From: Peptostreptococcus canis
Lineage (GTDB): Bacteria > Bacillota > Clostridia > Peptostreptococcales > Peptostreptococcaceae
Direction: 5' to 3'
Assembly: GCF_014229965.1 (NCBI RefSeq)
Contig: NZ_JABGBW010000001.1
Coordinates: 263,769 to 327,768, forward strand
DNA length: 64,000 bases
The position numbers and the translations under genes were made by a program. Shown here piece by piece: positions 26,896-34,501 of the stretch. The notes under the pieces were generated by a model. It was given only the letters and a program-made list of their open reading frames with translations. It did no database searches and was not told the origin of the DNA. Each line of letters starts with the position of its first letter. Positions within the stretch are counted from its first letter, which is position 1.

Positions 26896-28356
26896 ATGAA
26901 TAAGTTATTTAAGAAAACAATGACAGTGTCAATGGCTGCTGTATCAGCAGTTTCAGTAAGTGGTTTAGGAAATATTGCACTAGCAGAGTCTGCAGTAGAA
27001 TATTCAGTTCCTGTAAAACTTATGAATGCAAATGAAAATAAACCATCAATGGGAAATGAAGCATTAGATGGACCGGCAAGAGTTGTTGTGAAAGATGGAA
27101 AAGCATCTATTTATCTAACAGTTAAGGGATTAAGTTTCCTTAACATGTATGGTCATCTATGGGGTGCAAGTGCATTCGAATCAGATGCCAATTCAAATGA
27201 AACACCAGCTATAGTTGAAAAAACTTTTAAAGATAAAGACTTAGAAGGAAAAGAGAGAGTTTTTCCAAAGGTATTAAAATTTGAAAGAAATAAAACTGAT
27301 GAGAGTGAAATTCTAATAAAAGTTGAAGTTGATGCAATGGATGCTATTAGTAGTGGCGGTGCGACATCATATGAAAATATAAAGAAAGGTTCAGGCGCAC
27401 AAAAAGCTAAGTTAGTTCTAGATTATAGCAATGCTAAAAAAATTGAAATTCCTAATCAAGAACCGGGGGATGTAACAAGAATAAGTGGTTCAAATAGATA
27501 TGCTACAGCAGCGAAAATAAGTGAATCAAGTTTTGAAAATGCAGATACAGTAGTATTGGCAAACGGATATAAAGAGGCCGATGCACTAGCAGCATCTCCT
27601 ATGGCAACTTTATATAAAGCTCCTATTTTATTATCAGATACTAATAAATTGCCAGCAGAGACTAAAAATGAAATAAAGAGATTAAATGCAAAGAAAGTTT
27701 TAATAACTGGTGGATTAGGATCTGTATCTAGTGAAGTAGAGTCCACTTTAAAATCAATGGGACTAAATGTAGAAAGAGTTTCTGGTAATAACAGATATAA
27801 AACTTCTATAGAGATTGCTAAAAAGATAAGAAATATTTCGAAAGATAATTCTTCAGCAGTTTTAGTAAATGGTCGTAATTTTGCAGATGCATTGGCAGTA
27901 TCATCATTAGCATCCAGAAAGAGTGCACCGATCTTACTTACTGAATCTAATATGCTAAATTCAGATACTAAGAAAGCCTTGGATGAATGGAATTTAAATA
28001 GCGTTACTATTGTTGGTGGAAAATCATCTGTAAGTGATACTGTTATGAACAATGTAAAATCTAATTCAAAGAGTAGAATTGCAGGTTCTAATAGGTTTGC
28101 TACTTCTGTAGCGGTTGCAAAGGCTGCATTCCCAGAGGCGAAATCTATAATAGTTGCAAATGGTTTAAAAGCTGCAGATGCATTGGCAGCAGGTGCGATT
28201 TCCGTTAAAAAATCTAGTCCTGTAGTATTAGTTGACGGAAGAAATATTTCAAATGACTTATCAGCATTTGTAAAAGGAAACGGGATTTCTAAAGTTCTTA
28301 TTGTTGGTGGAATGAATTCCGTTGGAAATGAAATACAGAATAATATTTTAAAATAA
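26896..28356 (+). CDS. NEAT-domain protein anchored by three CWB2 cell-wall-binding repeats
   Basis: A 486-residue secreted wall protein. Signal peptide 1-30 (ALA|ES). NEAT domain ~35-178, with SMGN (M52) and VDAMDA (M148) and no YxxxY. Then three CWB2 (PF04122-type) repeats, ~195-290, ~294-388 and ~392-486; each opens with R(I/V)(S/A)G(S/N)(N)RYxT or RFAT, holds an ANG..ADALAA core and ends in a VGG.. or TGG.. turn. In C. difficile three CWB2 copies fix Cwp proteins to the anionic wall polymer PSII. There is no membrane helix or sortase signal. It lies 88 bp after the heme ATPase behind GGAGG and is followed by a strong terminator, so it is likely the last gene of the heme island. Probable role: outermost heme receptor. 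Confidence 0.92.
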   Translation: MNKLFKKTMTVSMAAVSAVSVSGLGNIALAESAVEYSVPVKLMNANENKPSMGNEALDGPARVVVKDGKASIYLTVKGLSFLNMYGHLWGASAFESDANSNETPAIVEKTFKDKDLEGKERVFPKVLKFERNKTDESEILIKVEVDAMDAISSGGATSYENIKKGSGAQKAKLVLDYSNAKKIEIPNQEPGDVTRISGSNRYATAAKISESSFENADTVVLANGYKEADALAASPMATLYKAPILLSDTNKLPAETKNEIKRLNAKKVLITGGLGSVSSEVESTLKSMGLNVERVSGNNRYKTSIEIAKKIRNISKDNSSAVLVNGRNFADALAVSSLASRKSAPILLTESNMLNSDTKKALDEWNLNSVTIVGGKSSVSDTVMNNVKSNSKSRIAGSNRFATSVAVAKAAFPEAKSIIVANGLKAADALAAGAISVKKSSPVVLVDGRNISNDLSAFVKGNGISKVLIVGGMNSVGNEIQNNILK

Positions 28357-28399
28357 ATATTTTAATGTATTATTATAAAGAAGTTTATTAAAATTCATT

Positions 28400-28461
28400 A
28401 AAAAATACTTCTCTTTATGAATAGATGACATCTATATCATATTTTAGAGAAGTATTTTTTT
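28400..28461 (+). terminator. Terminator closing the heme island
   Basis: Perfect 15-bp arms 28400-28414 (AAAAAATACTTCTCT) and 28446-28460, loop of 31 nt, T-run at the end. Lies 44 bp after the NEAT-CWB2 gene. Confidence 0.85.
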
Positions 28462-28517
28462 ACTTTGTTAAAAAATATTAAAATATTGACATTTTTTTAC
28501 AAAAATCAACTAAAAAA

Positions 28518-28526
28518 TGTTATAAT
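28518..28526 (+). promoter_or_regulatory. Extended -10 promoter for the alcohol dehydrogenase gene
   Basis: TGtTATAAT at 28518-28526, 186 bp before the start codon. A TTGACA at 28486 is 29 bp away, too far to be its -35 box. The long leader (28533-28711) has no fold I recognise. A half-site TTGTTAA at 28465 recalls the Rex consensus but lacks its second half. Confidence 0.45.
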
Positions 28527-28711
28527 AAGAATATAAATTATATGGGAAACTTTATATATGATATTATGAATTAAGCATATTTTGAAATATAAAAAATCCT
28601 ATAAATTAGTATGTCAAAAAAATATCTATTGGTGGTTTTTTATAATACCTGTGTATATTTATAATCACTAACTAAATATTTTAATTTTTATTATTTTTGG
28701 GAGGTAGTAAT

Positions 28712-29923
28712 ATGGGAAGATTTACTTTACCGAGAGACCTTTACCATGGTAAGGGATCATTAGAAGAACTAAAAAATTTAAAAGGAAAAAGAGCTATCAT
28801 TGTTGTTGGTGGTGGATCAATGAAAAGAAATGGTTTTCTAGATAAAGCAAAAGCTTATTTGGAAGAAGCTGGTATGGAGGTTCAAATTTTTGAAGGTGTT
28901 GAACCAGATCCATCTGTTGAAACAGTTATGAAAGGTGCTAAGCAAATGCAGGATTTTGGGCCGGACTGGATTGTTTCAATGGGCGGCGGTTCTCCAATTG
29001 ATGCTGCAAAAACTATGTGGGCATTCTATGAATATCCGGATGTTACTTTTGAAGATTTAGTTGTGCCTTTTAATTTTCCAACATTAAGAACAAAGGCTAA
29101 ATTCTGTGCTATCCCTTCAACTTCGGGAACTGCAACAGAAGTGACTGCATTTGCAGTTATTACTGATTATAAGAACGGAATAAAGTATCCTCTAGCTGAT
29201 TTTAACATAACTCCTGATGTGGCAATTGTAGATCCTGAATTAGCTGAAACGATGCCTAAAAAATTGGTGGCCCATACTGGAATGGATGCAATGACACATG
29301 CAATTGAGGCTTATGTTTCAACTATGAACTGTGATTATACAGATCCTCTTGCATTACACGCAATAAAAATGATTCATTCTTATTTGAAAGATTCATATGA
29401 TGGATGCATGGAAGCAAGGGCATATATGCATAATGCACAATGTCTTGCAGGTATGGCATTTTCAAATGCATTGCTTGGTATAGTTCATTCAATGGCACAT
29501 AAAACCGGTGCTATATTTGATAATGGTCATATAATTCATGGTTGTGCAAATGCTATGTATCTGCCAAAAGTAATTCAATTTAATGCGAAAAATGAAGTCG
29601 CTGCAAATCGTTATGCAGATATTGCAAGATTTATAGGTTTAAAAGGTAATTCAACTGCTGAACTTGTAGATGCCCTGGTTGAAGAATTAAGAGCTATGAA
29701 TGTTTCTCTAGATATACCTCTTGGCATAAAAAATTATGGACCGGGCGGTGTAATAGCAGAAGAAGGAATAGTTGGAGAAGAAGAATTCCTTGCTAAATTA
29801 CCAAGTATAGCAGAAAATGCAATTGCAGATGCTTGTACAGGTACTAATCCAAGAATACCTAGTGTAGAAGAGATGGCAGAGATTCTAAAATGCTGTTATT
29901 ATGACAGGCCTGTAGAGTTTTAA
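28712..29923 (+). CDS. Iron-containing alcohol dehydrogenase (butanol dehydrogenase type)
   Basis: A 403-residue group III alcohol dehydrogenase. Dinucleotide-binding motifs GGGS (in IVVGGGSMKRNG) and SMGGGSPIDAAKTMW; Fe-binding residues in GMDAMTHAIEAYVS and in GIVHSMAHKTGAIFDNGHIIHG (Asp, His, His, His). PSTSGTATEVTAF is the conserved strand-loop. ATG at 28712 is preferred because GGGAGG lies 7-8 bp before it; an upstream TTG in the same frame overlaps that site. Probably reduces acetaldehyde or butyraldehyde in fermentation. Monocistronic between a promoter and a terminator. Confidence 0.93.
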   Translation: MGRFTLPRDLYHGKGSLEELKNLKGKRAIIVVGGGSMKRNGFLDKAKAYLEEAGMEVQIFEGVEPDPSVETVMKGAKQMQDFGPDWIVSMGGGSPIDAAKTMWAFYEYPDVTFEDLVVPFNFPTLRTKAKFCAIPSTSGTATEVTAFAVITDYKNGIKYPLADFNITPDVAIVDPELAETMPKKLVAHTGMDAMTHAIEAYVSTMNCDYTDPLALHAIKMIHSYLKDSYDGCMEARAYMHNAQCLAGMAFSNALLGIVHSMAHKTGAIFDNGHIIHGCANAMYLPKVIQFNAKNEVAANRYADIARFIGLKGNSTAELVDALVEELRAMNVSLDIPLGIKNYGPGGVIAEEGIVGEEEFLAKLPSIAENAIADACTGTNPRIPSVEEMAEILKCCYYDRPVEF

Positions 29924-29989
29924 ATTTTTAATATAATATCTTAACAAGTAAGTATTTTATATAGAAGTTAAATTGAATATTATACAATA

Positions 29990-30040
29990 AAGAGGGGGTA
30001 GCTTAGAAGTTCTTTTTGGCTTAAGGTATATCCCCTTTTT
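29990..30040 (+). terminator. Terminator after the alcohol dehydrogenase gene
   Basis: GGGGGTA (29994-30000) pairs with TATCCCC (30029-30035), an inner CTTA/TAAG pair closes the loop, and a T5 run follows. Confidence 0.75.
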
Positions 30041-30066
30041 AATTTTTAAATCAAACTAATTATCGA

Positions 30067-30095
30067 TTGACAATCAAGTGAAAATATGTTATCTT
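30067..30095 (+). promoter_or_regulatory. Promoter for the CDF-NUDIX unit
   Basis: TTGACA 30067-30072, 17-bp spacer, TATCTT 30090-30095, 31 bp before the CDF start codon. Confidence 0.6.
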
Positions 30096-30126
30096 AGATA
30101 TTAAAATTATAGTAGGAGGTTTCAAT

Positions 30127-31026
30127 ATGAACAACTTGACTGCAAAAGAAGTTCTTGAAAATAAAATTATCAATAAAGTTTCATCTGTGGGTATTTTTGG
30201 AAATATTTTTCTTACCGCATTTAAATTGATGGCAGGTATATTTGCAAATTCAGGTGCGATGATTTCTGATGCTATGCACTCTCTTTCAGATGTTTTTGCA
30301 ACTTTGATAGCTTTTATAGGAGTGAAATTATCAAAAAAAGAACCGGATAAAGAACACCCATATGGGCATGATAGGTTTGAAAGTGTTGCATCTATTATTT
30401 TAGCCCTTATACTTTTAGGAACAGGAGTTGCTATTGGATATACAGGATTGGATAAGATAATAAATTACAAGACTGCAATTATAGAAAAACCGGGAATTAT
30501 GGCATTAATCGCAGCTATCGTATCTATATTAATCAAGGAATCTATGTTTTGGTATACTAGGTATTATGCAAAGAAAATAAATTCCCAGGCATTTTTGGCA
30601 GATGCATGGCATCACAGATCTGATGCACTTTCATCAGTAGGAGCTCTTATTGGTATAGGTCTTGCCAGGTTGGGATATCCGATATTTGATCCAATAGCAA
30701 GTATAATAATATGTGCATTAATTATAAAAGTAGGGTATGATATATTTATAGATGGTTTTGGAAAAATGATGGATAAAAGTTGTTCGGATGAAATAGAAGA
30801 AAAAATAAGAGTCATTACTTTGAAACAAGACGGAATTTTAGGTATAGATGTTCTTAGAACTAGGGAATTTGGGGCAAAGATGTTTGTGGATATAGAAATA
30901 ACAGTAGATGGTGATTTAAGTCTAAGAAATGCTCATAGAATATCTGAAATACTTCATGATAGAATAGAAAAGGAATTTCCTGATTGTAAACATTGTATGG
31001 TACATGTAAATCCGGATAAAAAATAA
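30127..31026 (+). CDS. Cation diffusion facilitator (CDF) family metal efflux protein
   Basis: A 299-residue proton-coupled divalent metal exporter. It has six membrane helices; the transport-site residues appear in SDAMHSLSDVFAT (helix II) and LADAWHHRSDALSS (helix V), that is the D..D / H..D type pattern, with DKEHPYGHDRFE in the first cytoplasmic loop. The C-terminal ~90 residues form the cytoplasmic metallochaperone-like domain ending in CMVHVNP. Zn, Mn or Fe cannot be told apart here. It is followed 15 bp later by a NUDIX gene with GGAGG and is probably co-transcribed. Confidence 0.93.
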   Translation: MNNLTAKEVLENKIINKVSSVGIFGNIFLTAFKLMAGIFANSGAMISDAMHSLSDVFATLIAFIGVKLSKKEPDKEHPYGHDRFESVASIILALILLGTGVAIGYTGLDKIINYKTAIIEKPGIMALIAAIVSILIKESMFWYTRYYAKKINSQAFLADAWHHRSDALSSVGALIGIGLARLGYPIFDPIASIIICALIIKVGYDIFIDGFGKMMDKSCSDEIEEKIRVITLKQDGILGIDVLRTREFGAKMFVDIEITVDGDLSLRNAHRISEILHDRIEKEFPDCKHCMVHVNPDKK

Positions 31027-31041
31027 GTTGGAGGTTCTTTA

Positions 31042-31800
31042 ATGTTAATGACGTTGTGCTATATGGAAACTGAAAATAGTGTATTGATGCTTTACAGAAA
31101 TAAAAAGAAAAACGATGTAAACAGAGGAAAGTGGATTGGAGTCAGAGGAAAGTTAGAAAAAAATGAGAAACCTGAAAATGGTATAATAAGGGAAATAAAA
31201 GAAGAAACCGGATATACAGCAAATAGGTGTGAATTTAGAGGAATCGTGGTTTTTAATTATAATGAAAATCCTTCCGAATATATGTATTTATATACTTGTG
31301 AAGATTTTTACGGTAAATTAAAGGAATGCAATGAGGGAGAATTAAAGTGGATTCCAAAAGATGAAATATCAAATTTGAACCTTTGGGAAGGAGATAGGAT
31401 TTTTTTAGATTTGATAGGTAAAAATTCTCCTTTCTTTTACCTAACATTAAACTATGCCAACGATAATTTAGTAAGTCATGAATTGGAGTTTGTAGATCGA
31501 GAGTATACTGTATTTGAAGTATTCGTTCCGGAAAAATACATTCAGGTGATTGTTGATGAATTGGCAAAATATGAATTGTTAAGAGAAGGATGCTATAATG
31601 ATGTTTTCGCAGTTATAGATGTAGAAGGGCACTGGACATCGCTTGAAGGTGCGAATCCGTTTGATGGAAAAATCGGAAAACATAGTGTTGTTAAAGAAAA
31701 ACTAATGAGATTTAGAGTAAAAAAAGAATATAAAGAGCTTGCAAATTATTTAATTAAAAAGGCTCATCCCTATGAAGTTCCTGTAATAAATATATTATAA
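31042..31800 (+). CDS. NUDIX hydrolase fused to a YqfO/NIF3-type PII-CutA-like domain
   Basis: A 252-residue two-domain protein. Residues ~1-135 are a NUDIX hydrolase of the MutT/8-oxo-dGTP diphosphatase kind; the NUDIX box is GKLEKNEKPENGIIREIKEETGY (shown here only as landmarks: GK at ~36, REIKEE at ~50-55). Residues ~150-252 match the inserted domain of YqfO/NIF3 proteins (COG3323 type): FEVFVPEKYIQVIVDELAKY, EGANPFDGKIGKH and KKAHPYEVPVINIL, the last being the HPYEEPAYD-like hallmark. The stand-alone forms of both are known; I do not recall the joint form as a described family. Substrate unknown. Confidence 0.82.
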   Translation: MLMTLCYMETENSVLMLYRNKKKNDVNRGKWIGVRGKLEKNEKPENGIIREIKEETGYTANRCEFRGIVVFNYNENPSEYMYLYTCEDFYGKLKECNEGELKWIPKDEISNLNLWEGDRIFLDLIGKNSPFFYLTLNYANDNLVSHELEFVDREYTVFEVFVPEKYIQVIVDELAKYELLREGCYNDVFAVIDVEGHWTSLEGANPFDGKIGKHSVVKEKLMRFRVKKEYKELANYLIKKAHPYEVPVINIL

Positions 31801-31859
31801 ATTCATTTGTTTGTATAAAATATATTTATTTTTAAATTAAGAAAAATAGGTGAGGAAAA

Positions 31860-32246
31860 ATGCAATTAATTAAGAATTTAAACTTTGATTGTGATTTAGA
31901 TTTTAGAGTGATAGATAGAGAAGATAATAGTATAGATATTTTTATAGAAACGGATAACAGAACAGTAAATATATATGATGAAGGAAGTGATTTTTTTGAT
32001 TCAAGAATACAATTTCCTAGAGTTAGAATAATATTATTGAGATTATCTAAAAATAGTACATTGGTGACTGTCCATTTATTGAGGGATATAGATTTGCTTT
32101 CTGCTTTTGCAAATTTTGAAGTTGATTATAGAGAAAGTATTTTATCTGTAAAAAATAATCATGAGTATATAATAATTAAAAAAGCATTTGAAAAAAAATA
32201 TGATAAAATATATATAGTAAAAAAAGTATTTGAAAAAAAAATATGA
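31860..32246 (+). CDS. Hypothetical protein with slippery-repeat C-terminus
   Basis: A 128-residue acidic/basic protein I do not recognise. The first ~105 residues look like a small alpha-beta domain with no signal peptide or membrane segment. The last ~23 residues are encoded by a tandem repeat (unit FEKK-YDKIY-IVKK), where an A9 tract in the second copy shifts the frame to a stop that the A8 version of the first copy avoids. A GGTGAGG site lies upstream of the ATG. It stands between the NUDIX gene and the zinc-ribbon gene, with 59 and 82 bp gaps. Confidence 0.55.
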   Translation: MQLIKNLNFDCDLDFRVIDREDNSIDIFIETDNRTVNIYDEGSDFFDSRIQFPRVRIILLRLSKNSTLVTVHLLRDIDLLSAFANFEVDYRESILSVKNNHEYIIIKKAFEKKYDKIYIVKKVFEKKI

Positions 32247-32283
32247 TAAAATATATATAGTAAAAAAAAGTATTTGAAAAAAA
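32184..32283 (+). repeat. Tandem repeat, 42-44 bp unit, about 2.3 copies
   Basis: Unit: G(C/T)ATTTG, A-run, TATGATAAAATATATATAGT, A-run. Copy 1 is 32184-32225 (A8, A7), copy 2 is 32226-32269 (A9, A8), a partial third copy begins at 32270 (A7). Copies differ only in one C/T and in A-tract lengths. It covers the 3' end of the preceding gene. Confidence 0.9.
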
Positions 32284-32328
32284 TGTATAAGGGAGAATAT
32301 TATTATAAAATATGATAGGAGGATAGCA

Positions 32329-33429
32329 ATGTCAGAGGTTTTAGATCATAAATGTCCATCTTGTGGTGCTTCAGTTGTATTTGATGCTGGTAGCCAAATG
32401 GTATCTTGTCCATCTTGTGGGACTAATTTTGATATAAATGAGTTTGTGGATAGGGTTGAAGATTTTCAAAAGGCAACGGTATCATATAACGAAGGAGCAA
32501 ACGATTTCAAAAGTGGAGTATTGGAAGAAGAAAATGAGAATCAACAGAAAGAAGTAATAGATGATGAATTTCAGATGTACACTTGCAACTCTTGTGCTGC
32601 GCAATTACTTTGTGATGAAAACACAGTTGCTACGAGATGTCCATATTGTGATAGTGAAGTAGTGTTTACAGGAAGAGTATCAGAACAATTGAAACCTGAT
32701 TTTATTATTCCTTTCAAGCATGATAAAGAAGCTGCAAAAAAAGCATTGAAAGATCATACAAAAAATAAGTTTTTACTACCTAAAGTTTTTAAGGATGAGA
32801 ATCATATAGATGAAATAAAAGGGATTTATGTTCCATATTGGATATTTGATTATAAAATAGAAGGTTCAGCCAATTTTACAGGCACGAAAGTCAGGCATTA
32901 TTCTGACTCGGAATATAACTATACAGAAACGAGATATTATGATATAGTTGCCGAGGGAGATTGCAAATTTTATTCGGTTCCAGCTGACGGATCGTCAAAA
33001 CTTGATGATAGTCTCATGGAGTCAATAGAACCTTTTGATTATCAGGATAATAAAGAATTCCAAACTATCTATTTATCAGGATTTTTATCAGAAAGATATG
33101 ATGTGGATGAAAGTGAAGTGGACGAGATTGTAAAAAATAGAGTGAAAAATACTTTTTCCGATGAATTAGCAAATACTATCTCTGGATATACTACAATTCA
33201 TTTGGATAGATCTAATTATAAATATTATGATAAAAATGTAAGATATGCTATGATGCCGGTATGGATATTAAATACATCATGGAAAAATAAAAAATACATA
33301 TTTGCTATGAATGGTCAAACGGGCAAATTCGTGGGTGATTTGCCGGTTGATTGGTTCAAATTTATTGCAGTCACATTAATTTCATTAATATTTTTTGCAA
33401 TAATAGGATTTGCAATTTTTTTGAGATAG
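32329..33429 (+). CDS. TFIIB-type zinc-ribbon membrane protein (YdjG-like)
   Basis: A 366-residue protein with two N-terminal zinc ribbons (CPSCGASVVF..CPSCGTNFD at ~9-32; CNSCAAQL..CPYCDSE at ~85-107). A cytoplasmic or surface domain of ~220 residues follows (IKGIYVPYWIFDYKIEG, MMPVWILNTSWKNKKYIFAMNGQTGK), and it ends in one membrane helix (~343-365). This is the architecture of B. subtilis YdjG, which with YdjH and YdjI recruits PspA to the membrane. A TPM-domain gene follows 12 bp later and an SPFH gene lies opposite. GGAGG precedes the ATG. Confidence 0.72.
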   Translation: MSEVLDHKCPSCGASVVFDAGSQMVSCPSCGTNFDINEFVDRVEDFQKATVSYNEGANDFKSGVLEEENENQQKEVIDDEFQMYTCNSCAAQLLCDENTVATRCPYCDSEVVFTGRVSEQLKPDFIIPFKHDKEAAKKALKDHTKNKFLLPKVFKDENHIDEIKGIYVPYWIFDYKIEGSANFTGTKVRHYSDSEYNYTETRYYDIVAEGDCKFYSVPADGSSKLDDSLMESIEPFDYQDNKEFQTIYLSGFLSERYDVDESEVDEIVKNRVKNTFSDELANTISGYTTIHLDRSNYKYYDKNVRYAMMPVWILNTSWKNKKYIFAMNGQTGKFVGDLPVDWFKFIAVTLISLIFFAIIGFAIFLR

Positions 33430-33441
33430 GGGGAAAAGTTC

Positions 33442-34338
33442 ATGGTAAATAATAAAGCATTACATAATGAAAGTAAAAGTTATAATTTATTTAAAAATAA
33501 TGTGATTGTCCAATTAAGAAAATTATTTGAAATTTTTTCTTTATTTATATTACTATTAAGTTTTTTTACAATAAATATTAGTGCGCAAACTCCTGATTAT
33601 TCAAAGGGAGGTTCTTTGTTGCTTTCTAACAAGCCTAATGTATTTGATCAGGCTCAGATATTAAATGAAGATACAGAAAGCAAACTAAATAAAATTTCTA
33701 AAGACATTAAGAGCAAATATAATGCTGATGTAGTTTTTGTTTCTGTCGAAACACTATCTGATAAAACTGCTACAGAATATGCAGATGATTTTTTTAATAA
33801 TAATGGATATGGGGCAGATAATGATAAAAATGGTATAGTTTTTCTAGTCTCAGTTAATGAAAGAAAATGGGCTATTTCTACAAACGGTGAAAGTATTGAT
33901 ACCTTTACAGATATTGGACAAAAATATATAATGGACAAAGTGGCTACTGCATTAAAGGATGATGATTTTGATTTGGCATATTTAACTTTTGGTAGGGATG
34001 TGGCAGATTTTTACAGGCAGGCAGCAACTGGAAGTCCTTATGATAAATCAAATCTAGACTTACCCAAAACTGGAAAGGATTATTTATATGCTGCCCTTGT
34101 GGCTATAATACCAACTGTGATAATAATGGGTGTATTATTTGGACAGTTAAAAAGTGTAGGCAGTGAAAAAAAAGCCATTGCATATTTGGATGATAGCGAT
34201 AAAAAATTAAGAGTAGTAAGCGAGAGATATGTTAGAACTTCTGTAACAAGAACAAAAAAATCGGATAATAACTCTGGTAGTAGTACGCATTCAAATTCAT
34301 CAGGTGGTAGAAGTGGTGGAAGTTCCGGTAGTTTTTAA
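33442..34338 (+). CDS. TPM-domain membrane protein (YgcG/YdjH-like)
   Basis: A 298-residue exported protein. Signal/anchor ~30-49 (ending ISAQ), TPM domain ~65-200 (VFDQAQILNEDTESKLNKIS, DNDKNGIVFLVSVNERKWAI), a membrane helix (~211-233), and a cytoplasmic tail that ends in a Ser/Gly run. TPM domains occur in photosystem II assembly factors and in many bacterial membrane proteins of unclear function. It forms a two-gene operon with the zinc-ribbon gene (gap 12 bp). Resembles B. subtilis YdjH by context. Confidence 0.78.
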   Translation: MVNNKALHNESKSYNLFKNNVIVQLRKLFEIFSLFILLLSFFTINISAQTPDYSKGGSLLLSNKPNVFDQAQILNEDTESKLNKISKDIKSKYNADVVFVSVETLSDKTATEYADDFFNNNGYGADNDKNGIVFLVSVNERKWAISTNGESIDTFTDIGQKYIMDKVATALKDDDFDLAYLTFGRDVADFYRQAATGSPYDKSNLDLPKTGKDYLYAALVAIIPTVIIMGVLFGQLKSVGSEKKAIAYLDDSDKKLRVVSERYVRTSVTRTKKSDNNSGSSTHSNSSGGRSGGSSGSF

Positions 34339-34389
34339 AACTATGTTTGAATATTAAAAATACTCTTTAACTAAGAATAATGCTAAACT

Positions 34390-34431
34390 AAACCCCAAAA
34401 GTTGAATTTTTATATTCGACTTTTGGGGTTT
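34390..34431. terminator. Bidirectional terminator between TPM and SPFH genes
   Basis: An 18-bp stem with one G-U (AAACCCCAAAAGT..ACTTTTGGGGTTT) and a 6-nt loop, between two convergent genes. Confidence 0.88.
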
Positions 34432-34501
34432 ATATGAATATTTGCAAAAATTACAAAAATATATTTTTATTTAAAATTGTGACAAATTATAAAGAAAAAA
34501 T

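Noticed and set aside
27456-28052. 198-residue minus frame within the CWB2 repeats
   Set aside because: Complement of the repeat-coding DNA; no start site and the sense protein is certain.
28465-28484. Possible Rex operator upstream of the alcohol dehydrogenase gene
   Set aside because: Only one half-site (TTGTTAA) is good; the second half is missing, and A/T-rich DNA gives such matches often.
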